DNA of 64,000 nucleotides from Sambucus nigra (lineage: Eukaryota > Streptophyta > Magnoliopsida > Dipsacales > Adoxaceae), in the NCBI GenBank assembly GCA_949130495.1, contig OX422220.1, positions 11,763,133 through 11,827,132 of the forward strand, in the 5' to 3' direction. Shown piece by piece: positions 11,026 to 20,864 of this stretch. Within the stretch, counting starts at the first letter, position 1; each line of letters begins with the position of its first letter. The notes beneath the pieces are model-generated. The model did not search any database. It was not told the DNA's origin and saw only the letters and a program-made list of their open reading frames with translations. The position numbers and the translations under genes were made by a program.

Positions 11026-11590
11026 CGTGTTCTTTCGAACTATCTTGTACACTAGTTATTTTACCAACCGAAGTTGATCATGCCAATGTACGCCTCCTAA
11101 CCAAAGGAGTATATCAGTTGTTCTCGCCCTTTTACCAACCGGAGTTGATCGTGGGTCTGAAATATCGTGTTCTTTCGAACTATCTTGTACACTAGTTATT
11201 TTACCAACCGAAGTTGATCACGCCAGTGTACGCCTCCTAACCAAAGGAGTATATCAGTTGTTCTCACCCTTTTACCAACCGGAGTTGATCGTGGGTCTGA
11301 ACTATCGTGTTCTTTCGAACTATCTTGTACACTAGTTATTTTACCAACCGAAGTTGATCACGCCAGTGTACGCCTCCTAGCCAAAGGAGTATATCAGTTG
11401 TTCTCACCCTTTTACCAACCGGAGTTGATCGTGGGTCGGAACTATCGTGTTCTTTCGAACTATCTTGTACACTAGTTATTTTACCAACCGAAGTTGATCA
11501 CGCCAGTGTACGCCTCCTAACCAAAGGAGTATATCAGTTGTTCTCGCCCTTTTACCAATCAAAGTTGATCGTGGGTCTGAACTATCGTCT
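11026..11590. repeat. 140-bp tandem repeat array in T1 3' region
   Basis: About four copies of a 140-bp unit; for example, the word TATCTTGTACACTAGTTATT starts at 11041, 11181, 11321 and 11461. Each unit contains TTTTACCAACCGGAGTTGATC or a near copy. Copies are nearly identical, differing by a few bases. Tat/Ogre elements are known to carry variable tandem repeats between pol and the 3' LTR that can seed satellite DNA. A related word also occurs inside pol at 13537-13620. Confidence 0.9.
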
Positions 11591-11718
11591 TCTTCTTGCT
11601 ATCAAGCAGCGTAGTGTACAACACTAGTATTCCCCGAAAAATTTCAAACAAAGGAGAGAAAAATTGTGAAAAACATCATCGTTTTATTCATATTGATGGA
11701 CCCGTTGTACATTTTACA

Positions 11719-14700
11719 TCATTGATAATACTTGCGAAGGTGTTCAGCATTCCAAGCATTCTTGAATTCTTCTCCTTCTAGAGTTGCTATTCGGTAAGTT
11801 CCTGGTCGAACAACTTCTGTAACTCGGTAAGGTCCATGCCAATTTGCTTCCAATTTATTGTGCTTCTGAATGACCTTCTTTAGCACATAATCTCCTTCTT
11901 TTAAATCGCATTTCTTCACCCTTTTGTTGTAGAACAGAGCTGTTCGTTGTTGATAAGCAGCATTCCTAATGGCTGCCTCTTCTCTGATTTCTTCGAGCAT
12001 ATCCAAATCCAGTCTTCTCATCAAGTCACTGATCGGAGAATTGAAATTCAGTACTCTGTGTGTTGGTAGGCCCAATTCGGCAGGTATTACAGCCTCACTT
12101 CCAAATGCCAGCATATATGGTGATTCTCCAGTCGCTGCTCGGGGAGTTGTTCGGTAAGACCACAATACTGATTGTAGCTCATTAATCCAGTTAGCTTTAG
12201 CTTCACTTAGCCTTTTCTTCAAACCATTTAGTAGCGTTCTGTTCGTCACCTCAGTCTGCCCATTGCTTTGAGGATGACCTGGTGCTGAATGGGTCTTCAG
12301 GATGTTTGATTGTTGACAATAGGCAGCAAACTCCTCGTTGTCAAATTGTGTTCCATGATCCGTTATGAAGGCATGAGGGAGACCATATCGACAGATGATA
12401 TTCTTCCAAACAAACTGGTATACCTTCTCGTACGTCATATCGATAAGCGGCTCAGCTTCTATCCACTTAGTAAAATAGTCCACTGCAACGACGAGGTACT
12501 TGAATCTTCCTCGGGTGGTCGGCAGTGGTCCAACCAAATCAATTCCCCACATGGCAAATGGCCAAGGAGAAGCTATAGGTGTCAACAATGCTTGTGGAGT
12601 TCGTCAGATGGAGGAAAAACGTTGGCACTTGTCACATTTCTTAGCATAGGCTATACAATCAGCCCTCATCGTTGGCCAATAGTATCCTTGAGTCATTACC
12701 CTTTGTAAAAGTGTTCGACCTGCTATATGAGCTCCACAAGACCCTTCATGGATTTCTTCAATCAATTCTTTCACTTCGGAGGGATGTACACATCTCTGCA
12801 ATCCTGCCATAATTCCTCGTCTATACAAAATACCATTAGTTAGCACATACCGAGCAGCTTTATACTTCAATTTCTTGGCAGCGGGCTTGTCCTTCGGCAA
12901 TCTTCCCTCTTCAATATATTCCCTGATGGGATCCATCCAAGATGGTCCTAAATCAAGGGTAATAATATTCATCGTCAAGTCGTCATCTATGCTCCGACCT
13001 TCTAATATTTCAATTGGTATCATTCTTCGCAACTCGGTACGAGTAGCTGATGCTAGTCGGGCCAGTGCGTCTGCTTGTGCATTTTCTATCCTTGGTATTC
13101 TGATCAATTGAATGGCATCAAATTCTACCAACAATTCCATCACCTTCGCATGATATTTGATCATTAACTCTCCTTTGACTGAATATGTTCCCATCATTTG
13201 ATTCACAATTAATTGAGAATCACTGAATACCATCAGTTGTTGCGCTTCCATAGTCTTTGCTAAATTAAGACCTGCTATCATGGCTTTATACTCAGCCTCA
13301 TTATTAGAAGCTTTGAATTGGAATCGCAAGGCATATTCCATGTCGATCTCGTCTGGGGTTTTCAACACAATCCCTGCGCCACACCCTGTTGTGCAAGATG
13401 ACCCATCTACATATAATCTCCATGTAGGTAACTCGACTTCAAAATTCTTATCTGACAGCGTTCCTCGGTGAAATATCTGCTGTTTTGTTTCATCCTCCCC
13501 GGGTATTTTTCGCTCCTCGTCGACCATCTCTTCTCGCCCTTTTACCAATCGGAGTTGGTCTGGGTTTGAATTTGATGATCTTTCTACATCCACAAGCCCT
13601 TTTACCAACCGGAGTTGGTCTGGACTTATGTCTGTTGATCCTGTAACATCCACAGGTTCATTAGCGAGCAACTCTTGTTCCTCATGGGTATCTGGATATG
13701 TAAACTCTGCAATAAAGTCTGCTACCGCTTGCCCTTTTAATGATGATCTGGGCTCATACACTATATCATATTCACCGAGCTCTATTGCCCAGTACATCAG
13801 TCTCCCTAATTTTTCTGGCTTATGGAGGGCTTGTCTTAGTGGCATGTCGGTATACACGATGATGGTATGGGCCTGGAAATATGGCCTCATTCTTCTACTT
13901 GCTTCAATTAACGCCAATGCCAATTTTTCTAACTTTGGGTACCTGGTCTATGCACCTCGGAAAGCCTTACTTGTGTAATAAATTGGTTTCTGGAGTCCAT
14001 TCTCCAATCTGATCAATGCCGAGCTGACTGCATTTTCTGATACTGCCAAGTATAAGTACAGCATTTCTCCCATTACTGGCCTGGACAACAATGGGGGTGC
14101 TCCCAAGTATTTCTTCAAGTCTTGAAAGGCTTTTTCACATTCCTCATTCCACTCAAAGGTTTTTCGAAGTGTTTTGAAGAATGGTATGCATTTATCAGTT
14201 GCTCGGGATACAAATCTGTTGAGCGCTGCAACTCGTCCTGTAAGACTCTGTACTTCTTTCTTCATTGTCGGGGATCGCAGCCCTAGAAGAGCTTTGATCT
14301 TATCTGGATTTGCCTCAATACCTCGTTGATTGACGATGTATCCGAGGAACATTCCTTCTCGTACTCCAAAGGTGCACTTCGTCGGGTTGAGCTTCATTTG
14401 GTATTTATCCAGTTGATCAAAAGTTTGATTTAAGTCAACTAGATGATTAGCAGCTTTCTTGCTTTTCGTCAGCATGTCGTCGACATAGACTTCCATATTG
14501 TAGCTGATTTGTTCGGTAAAAACCTTATTCATCAGTCGCTGGTATGTTGCTCCTGCATTTTTTAAACCAAAAGGCATAACATTATAACAATAAGTTCCCC
14601 TAGGGGTGATAAAAGAAGTACTTTCCCTGTCTTCAGGTTTCATTTTGATCTGGTTGTAGCCAGAGTAAGCATCCATGAAGCTGAGCAGCTCGTGTCCCGA

Positions 14701-15060
14701 GGTAGCATCCACTAGTTGATCAATTCTGGGCAATGGAAAGTGATCCTTGGGGCATGCCTTATTGAGATCGGTGAAATCAACACACATTCTCCATTTATTA
14801 TTCTTCTTCTTTACCATCACCACATTTGCCAACTAGTCTGGATATTTCACATCTTCAATGAATTGGGCTTTCTGGAGCTTCTCGACCTCCTCTTGTATGG
14901 CCTGATTCTTCTCGGGACTAAACACTCTTCTTCTCTACTTTATGGGCTTGATCTCCTTATTCACATTGAGTTCGTGACATAAGAAGTTGGGATCTATTCC
15001 AGGCATGTCTTCATGACTCCACGCGAAAGTTTTCTTCCTTCTTCTCAAGAAAGTTATAAC
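11719..15060 (-). pseudogene. pol: T1 pol: RT, dual RNase H, integrase; four in-frame stops
   Basis: One minus-strand frame runs from about 15055 to the stop at 11719-11721. In order: RT (14832-13948) with FPLPRIDQLVD, NVMPFGLKNAGATYQ and the catalytic VYVDDM; a first RNase H ending near 13700 (GQAVADFIAEFT); a linker with two DQLRLVKG copies; a second, archaeal-type RNase H (YVDGSS, SNNEAEY, ADALARLAS); an integrase zinc finger ending CDKCQ; and the integrase core with Asp, Asp and Glu in DD35E spacing, ending HLRKYYQ. Stops interrupt it at 14935-14937, 14833-14835, 13948-13950 (all TAG) and 12604-12606 (TGA). The second RNase H is diagnostic for the Tat clade. Each domain is otherwise well preserved. 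Confidence 0.92.
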
Positions 15061-15062
15061 TC

Positions 15063-17141
15063 CTATTTTATTGAAAAATCCAACGACGAACCTATCTGGG
15101 TTACTCGTTCAGGGTGCTCATCATCCAGAATAATATTTTCTGTAGATTCCATCACCTGTCCTTTTACAAGCTGGGATTCATCTCTGGGATCAAGTATTTC
15201 AATTTCTATACCTTCTTCCACCTGGTATGTAGTAGTCTTTTTTCTTGACTCTTCAAGCTCCTCTTGTTCGGCAGATGAATAATAGCATTCCGGAGCTACT
15301 TTTTGATCTCCCTTCACAACTCCAACTCCGAAATTAGTTGGGAATTTTAAACACTGATGTACTGTAGATGGAACTGCCTCGAACTTCTTCAAGCCAACTC
15401 TCCCCATGATGATGTTGTAGGCTGATTGCACATTCTTATCCATCACAAAGAAGCGTATTCTTTCTGTTCGACACACAGGCCAAGTTCCAATGAATATATC
15501 CAACTTGATCATCCCAAGTGGAAAAACTTTCTCGCCAACAAAACCCAAGAGGGGTCTGTGATAAGGCTCCAATTGAGATAATTTCAAATTTAAACTATCA
15601 AAGCATGAGTAGTACATGATGTCTGCCGAACTACCATTATCTACTAGAACCCTTGAAATCATTACTTCTTTCATCCTCATCTTGACAACCAAAGGATCAT
15701 CGTGCGGGTAAAGAACACCTGCAAGGTCGTTTTTTGAAAAACCAATGACTAGCTTCTCTTTGTTCACCTTCCTCGGTCGATCTTCTTCAGCTAGATTTAT
15801 TCGTTGAATGTACGAGCAAGCTTGGGCTTCTCCTAGGTAAGCTTTTCTTTCTGCAGTAAGGTCTCCCCCTCCTGCATCTCCCCCTGTAATGACATTACAA
15901 TCAAACGATCCAAAGCTTATTGAAAATACCTCTCTTTCTGGCTGTCTCGGCTTCTTGGGAAGATCGGGGTCATCTTCTGGATCCTCTTCGTGGTTTCTCT
16001 TCTTTTTCTCTTCTGCCCGACGAGGAGATCTAGATCTCTCTCTAACTCGATCGTTATCTTTTCTTTCACCTCTACGATCTACATACTTAGACAGCTTTCC
16101 TCTTCGGATGAGCGTTTCAATCTCGTTCTGAAGAGCTATGCAATTTTTGGTCATGTGACCATGATCTTTATGAAACTCACAATATTTATCCTTACTCCTC
16201 GAATCAGGGTCTGACTTCAGTTTCTTTGGCCATTTTACCTCCTCATTGTTCTTGATTTCTTCCAAGACATGATGAATTCCCATTTTCAAAGGAGTATAAT
16301 TGTCGTACTTCTTCAGAACTTCCCATGATGATTTATTATTTCTGGAATGTCTGTCACTGCCGTTGCCCTTATGTTCTTTATTTTTAGACTTGTCGGCATC
16401 CACCTTGGTGTCTTTATCCATATTCTTCTTTGCAGCCATAGCTTCCTCGGCATTCATGATTTTTGCCGCTTTTGCCATCAACTCTGACATAGTTTTAGGT
16501 GGATCTTTCGCCAATGTGTAATACAATTTATTAGGCAACAGCCCACTCATCAAGGCGGTGATTGCTGTATTTTCTTCGTAATCAATGACTTCCAACTTCT
16601 CATTATTGAAACGAGTTATGTAATCTCTAGTACTCTCACCAGATTTTTGTCTAACACTTAACAAGTGTGCTACTCGTTTTACTGGCTTTGCTCCAAAACA
16701 GAAATTGCCAATAAATAACTCGGCCAATTGATAGAAAGTTGAAATCTTACCCCTAGGAAGATTATTGTACCATATCTGGGCAGCTCCAGTAAGAGTTCCT
16801 GAGAATGCTCTGCATCTCATCTCGTCGGGGACGACATAGATGTCGGCAGTAGCTTGATATTGCTCTATGTGAAGAACAGGATCTGTCTTTCCATCATATT
16901 TGGGGGTCACTATAGGTGCTTTGAACTTTGACGGTGTAGGAAAATTCACAATGGCCTGTACAAAAGGTGTTCCTCGAACGAAAGTTCGTTGTAGGGGGGT
17001 TCTTTGCTTTGGCCATTTCTCCCAATCTATCCTCCAACCGCTGAATGGAACCTTTCCAAGCATCTTTTCCTTCCTCGGGCCTATTGGTTCGAGCAATTGA
17101 TCATTCTGAGGTAGCTTCTTGAGATCTATCTTGACGAACAA
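15063..17141 (-). CDS. gag-pro: T1 Gag and aspartic protease polyprotein, main frame
   Basis: A 692-codon frame holds the Gag core (about residues 60-230, with YDGKTDPVLHIEQYQ and AAQIWYNNLPRG). A zinc-knuckle-like CEFHKDHGHMTKNC follows near residue 320, then a basic/acidic DPEDDPDLPKKPRQP linker. The protease has the active-site motif LVDNGSSADIM near residue 505, and NIIMGRVGL follows near 575. The C2HC-type knuckle of this form is usual in Tat elements. The true N-terminus is in another frame (17101-17628), so a frame change near 17101-17141 separates the two. The frame stops at 15063, just before pol in a different frame; in Ogre/Tat relatives this junction may be bridged by splicing or recoding, which cannot be decided here. 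Confidence 0.92.
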   Translation of the reverse strand: MFVKIDLKKLPQNDQLLEPIGPRKEKMLGKVPFSGWRIDWEKWPKQRTPLQRTFVRGTPFVQAIVNFPTPSKFKAPIVTPKYDGKTDPVLHIEQYQATADIYVVPDEMRCRAFSGTLTGAAQIWYNNLPRGKISTFYQLAELFIGNFCFGAKPVKRVAHLLSVRQKSGESTRDYITRFNNEKLEVIDYEENTAITALMSGLLPNKLYYTLAKDPPKTMSELMAKAAKIMNAEEAMAAKKNMDKDTKVDADKSKNKEHKGNGSDRHSRNNKSSWEVLKKYDNYTPLKMGIHHVLEEIKNNEEVKWPKKLKSDPDSRSKDKYCEFHKDHGHMTKNCIALQNEIETLIRRGKLSKYVDRRGERKDNDRVRERSRSPRRAEEKKKRNHEEDPEDDPDLPKKPRQPEREVFSISFGSFDCNVITGGDAGGGDLTAERKAYLGEAQACSYIQRINLAEEDRPRKVNKEKLVIGFSKNDLAGVLYPHDDPLVVKMRMKEVMISRVLVDNGSSADIMYYSCFDSLNLKLSQLEPYHRPLLGFVGEKVFPLGMIKLDIFIGTWPVCRTERIRFFVMDKNVQSAYNIIMGRVGLKKFEAVPSTVHQCLKFPTNFGVGVVKGDQKVAPECYYSSAEQEELEESRKKTTTYQVEEGIEIEILDPRDESQLVKGQVMESTENIILDDEHPERVTQIGSSLDFSIK

Positions 17142-17628
17142 CTGGTCGTGACTGTGCTGATCCTTCTCTTAGATCTGATGGTTGTCGAAAACTCCTCGGC
17201 ATAGTCTTAGGTGGACCCCTATTTCTCCTAGGGCCTAATCGACTTAAAGGAGACACCCTACTCAGTCTTTCTAAAGCACTGGGTCTTTCTGGAGAGAGGG
17301 TGATATGTTGATCAGTATCTGTAGCCCTTATTGATGAAGTTCGTCCAGGTTGATAGGAGAAATCATCAGACTCCTCATTGCGACGTGACTCAGTACGCCT
17401 GGATCGTGAAGAAAGTAAATTAGTTTGCCTCTGACCACTTTGCTGTCCTGAACGTGAAGGTACTCCACCATGAAAGGTTTGTATGAGTTGCCTCATTGTT
17501 TCTTGCATGGCGGTTTGCCCTTGGGCCAGGTTCATCATGATCCCGGCCAGATCCGGAGGTGCAGATGGATTTGGAGGGTTTCCAGCATTTCCAGCGTTTC
17601 GATTGCTAGATTCTGGGTTATCCGCCAT
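17101..17628 (-). CDS. gag: T1 Gag N-terminal segment, frame-shifted from main gag
   Basis: The ATG at 17628 begins MADNPESSNRNAGNAGNPPN, a typical Tat Gag start. The segment is Pro/Ser/Arg-rich, with clusters of Arg-Ser (RSGQQSGQRQ, SRRTESRRNEESDD) and no membrane segment. It ends at 17101 and overlaps the main Gag frame by about 40 bases. The most likely explanation is a small indel in one ancestral polyprotein. The start lies 43 bases from the primer site. Confidence 0.8.
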   Translation of the reverse strand: MADNPESSNRNAGNAGNPPNPSAPPDLAGIMMNLAQGQTAMQETMRQLIQTFHGGVPSRSGQQSGQRQTNLLSSRSRRTESRRNEESDDFSYQPGRTSSIRATDTDQHITLSPERPSALERLSRVSPLSRLGPRRNRGPPKTMPRSFRQPSDLREGSAQSRPVVRQDRSQEATSE

Positions 17629-17670
17629 TGATGATAAATGAAATTTTGTGAAAAACGATAATAACAATCG

Positions 17671-17688
17671 TTCCCACAGACGGCGCCA
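17671..17688 (-). other. T1 primer binding site
   Basis: On the minus strand TGGCGCCGTCTGTGGGAA starts three bases after the 5' LTR. This is the form usual in Tat/Ogre elements, often attributed to tRNA-Arg. The 5' position of the right LTR confirms minus-strand orientation. Confidence 0.85.
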
Positions 17689-17691
17689 ATA

Positions 17692-18255
17692 TGTTGATGT
17701 AAAAAATTAGATCGCTCTAGTTTTTCAATCACAGATAAATAAATAAGACAAAGATTTTTAAAGTGGTTCAGCCTTATAAGAACGGCCTACGTCCACTGTT
17801 ATGTTATTGCTGAGTGTTTTGGAATTCTCGATTACAAGGTTCTATCCAGAAATTCCGGTCCCCTTGAATGAGGGTGATACAAGGTATTTATAGCCTTGAG
17901 GCTGTACATGAAAGGGTCGATACATTAAATGATATACACATGAAAGGGTAATACATTTAATGCAGCGTGTGCGTCAAGATTATAAACATTCAATGAATAG
18001 TTGAACTGTTGACTATCTGGTAATTAATGATACGGCCGAGATGCATCTCGGACCGCCTTAGTTGCTCGTTGATCAAGAATTCCTCGGAGCGCTTGAGTAC
18101 CTCGGAGTGCTGGAGTTCCTTTGGGTATCCTCGTTGCTCGGAGAGAACATGAATTGGTCGGGGAAATGAACTTCCTCGTTACTATTGTGCCATGTAGATT
18201 GACACATGTCTTCGTATTATTCATCCACATCAGCATATTAATTTTGGTATCAACA
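17692..18255 (-). repeat. T1 5' LTR (right copy)
   Basis: A 564-bp copy of 5903-6466, about 97.7% identical by eye, with TG...CA ends. It is followed by the TGACC target duplication at 18256-18260. It should carry the promoter for gag-pol. Confidence 0.95.
17885..17892 (-). promoter_or_regulatory. TATA box of T1 5' LTR
   Basis: On the minus strand the sequence reads CTATAAATACC, a strong plant TATA box, about 190 bases before the end of the LTR. It is conserved in the other LTR at 6096-6103. Confidence 0.65.
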
Positions 18256-18260
18256 TGACC
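18256..18260. repeat. Target site duplication of T1, right copy (TGACC)
   Basis: Matches 5898-5902 exactly. Beyond it, T2 resumes. Confidence 0.95.
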
Positions 18261-18433
18261 CATACCATAATATCTTGTATTTTATTTTATTTAAACATTT
18301 CCTCGTCTATAATATTTTAAACTTGAATGATCATTATATTCAAATTAATGATAATTGTATTTTGTACTTGAATGTCTCATACTTGTTGATGGTTCCTTTA
18401 CCATATGATGCTTGAAGTAATTATAATAAAACG

Positions 18434-18890
18434 ATATCTAATGTGAGATCACCAAATTAATAATGTAAATTCTCAAGCACTCCCTCCTCTTCAGACGTGG
18501 GAGATAACCAAATTAATGATTTTTAATGTGAGATCACCAAATTATTGATGTAAATTTTTGAGCACTCTCTCATCTTCAACTGATTGAGATAACAAAACTA
18601 TTTATTTTTAATGTGATCTTCAGCTGAGGGAGATAACCAACCTATTGATTTTTAATGTGAGATCACCAAATTAATGATGTAAATCTCAATATCTCCCTTG
18701 TCTTAATGATTTTTAATGTGACACCACTAAATTAATGATGTAAATTCTTAAGCACTCCCTCGTCTTCCGTCGAGGGAGATAATCAAACTAATGATTTTAA
18801 ATGTGAGATCACCAAATTGATGATGTAAATCTCAATCTCTCCCTCATCTTCAGTCGAGGGAGATAACTAAATTAATGATTTCTAATATAG
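18434..18890. repeat. ~85-90-bp tandem repeats in T2 3' region
   Basis: Roughly five to six imperfect units share AATGTGAGATCACCAAATTAA, a GATGTAAAT block and CTCCCTC..CTTCAG..GAGGGAGATAACCAAA. One unit is shortened near 18600. They lie between the antisense gene end and the integrase end, as the 140-bp array does in T1, but the sequence is unrelated by eye. Confidence 0.8.
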
Positions 18891-19175
18891 TTTATGTTTT
18901 TTTACCACCTTAGTGATGTTATCTCACCATTCCCCCCTCTTGATATTATTGAGAATCCATGGACGAGACGATTCTCGCATGGTTTCTCATATCATTGAGA
19001 GTGAGTTAATGCTAATTCACCAAATGAATGATGTTGCTTAGCTTAGGACAATTCAAACCACGCATTTAGACAATTTATACAAGAAAGATATGAGGAAACA
19101 CTTGGAATTCTTTTCATTCATGACTTTGAATCTTTCCAAGACAAAGATAAATTTACATAGATTGTATACACAAGA

Positions 19176-20860
19176 CTACTGATAATATTTTTTCAAATGG
19201 TCGACATTCCATGGATTGAACAATGGTTCTCCCTCTAAATTTTCCAGCCGATACATCTCAGGAACAACCTCTTTATTGACATTATATGGGCCATGCCAAA
19301 TCGGCTATAACTTATTCAACTTCTGCCAAACCTTCTTTGTAGCCAGTCCCCTCACAGCTATTGGCCAAGGTTTTATGGTTTTGTTGTAGAACTTGGTCGA
19401 TCCCTGTTAGTACGCTACTTGTCTCAACTCAGCATCTTCCCTTCTCTCTTTTATTAAGTCCAGCTTTCTCTCTTCATTATTTGTCTTTGCATTGTAGGTC
19501 TAGACTCTATGCCTAGGCAGTTCGAGTTCAGTTAGTATCACAGCTTCTGAACCATAAGCCATCATAAAGGGGGTCTCCCCTATCAGCTTTCTTTCTATTA
19601 TCCTGTAGCCCTATAGGACGGCATGCCCCTACTCTGTCCACAAGCCTTTGGTATCTTCTAGATTCTTTTTGTTCCTATCTAGAATTATTTTATTGGTCAC
19701 CTCAGTTTGTCCATTGGCTTGAGGTCGGCCAGGTGCTGAGTAAAACTTTTTGATGCCAAACATTCAGCAGTAGGCTTCCAAGGATTTGTTCTTGAACTGT
19801 TTATCGTTGTTCGATATAAGGGTATGAGGCAAATTGTATCTGCATATGACATTTTTCCATATGAACTCGAAGGTTTTAACTTTTGTGATGGAGATCATTG
19901 CCTCGGCCTCAACCCATATGGAAAAACAATCAATGGCCACAATTAGATATCGATAACCCCAAGCTGCCTTTAGAAGTGGAACAATAAGGTCAATTACCCA
20001 TACTACGAATGGCCAAGGTGAAGTGATAGATGGGAGCAGTTGATGAGGTTGATGGGGAATATTAACGTACCTTTAACACTTGTCGCATTTTTTCACATGC
20101 TCGGCTACATCCTTTGCTAAGGTCATTCACCAGTAACCTACGTCACTATGCTATTTGCCAAATATCTTCCCCCAATGTGATTGTTACACGATCCCTTATG
20201 TATGTCTCTTAAGACATATTCCACCTTAGAGGGTGGACATATCATATTAAGGGGAGCATAAAACCCTTCTTGTATAGGACGTCTCCTATAATCGTGAACT
20301 TTATCGCCTTATACCTTAATTTTTTCTTGTCAAACTTTGATTCAGAGAGCTCACCGTCTCTAATATATTTGATGAGAGGGTCCATCCATGAAGATCTAAG
20401 ATTTAAATTAAAAAAAGACTTAGTTTACTATCATCTTCATCAATGCTCGGTCTGTGCAGGATCTCAATTAGGACGATTCTCCTGATTTCAATTCTAGTGG
20501 TCAAATCTAGCCTTGCTAATGTATCCATTCGGTTGTTTTCAAGATGATGAACTCTTTTCATCTTCACCTTCCTAAAGTACATCAAAGACTTTTTCACCCT
20601 AGGCAATTATTTAGCCATTTTCTCGTCCTTAGCTTCATAAATCCCCAAAATCACCACCAACTAGGAGTCACTGTGAACTATTAAACTGTCGACATTCAAT
20701 GACTTGTCTAGGGATAAGCCTTCTAACAAACCTTCATACTCAGATTCATTGTTTGAGGCCTTAAAGCTGAACCTTAATGCATATTCAATGTCAGTCACGC
20801 CTGGAGTCGATACTATGAGCCCTGCACCACTGCGGCTTCACCTTTCTTCGGTTGAGTTAA
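19176..20860 (-). pseudogene. pol: T2 pol remnant: second RNase H and integrase only
   Basis: Minus-strand fragments match the T1 pol C-terminal half. RNase H (about 20840-20470) shows ALRFSFKASNNESEYEGL and MDTLARLDL. The integrase core and C-terminus follow, ending HLKKYYQ and a stop at 19176. There are multiple stops and frameshifts. RT and the first RNase H are absent: the RNase H begins immediately after the protease end at about 20865, apparently in the same frame. Confidence 0.8.
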
Positions 20861-20864
20861 AGTA

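Larger units (their letters stand above)
5903..18255 (-). mobile_element. T1: complete young Tat-lineage Ty3/gypsy retrotransposon
   Basis: This 12,353-bp element has two 564-bp LTRs, a 5-bp target duplication, primer site, purine tract, gag, protease, RT, two RNase H domains, integrase, 3' tandem repeats and an antisense multi-exon gene. Two RNase H domains plus an antisense ORF with a gypsy-type 'transposase' domain are known marks of the Tat clade. LTRs differ at about 13 of 564 positions by eye (about 2.3%), so insertion is fairly recent. The gag-pol frames hold four in-frame stops and two frame changes, so this copy is probably not autonomous. Confidence 0.95.
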
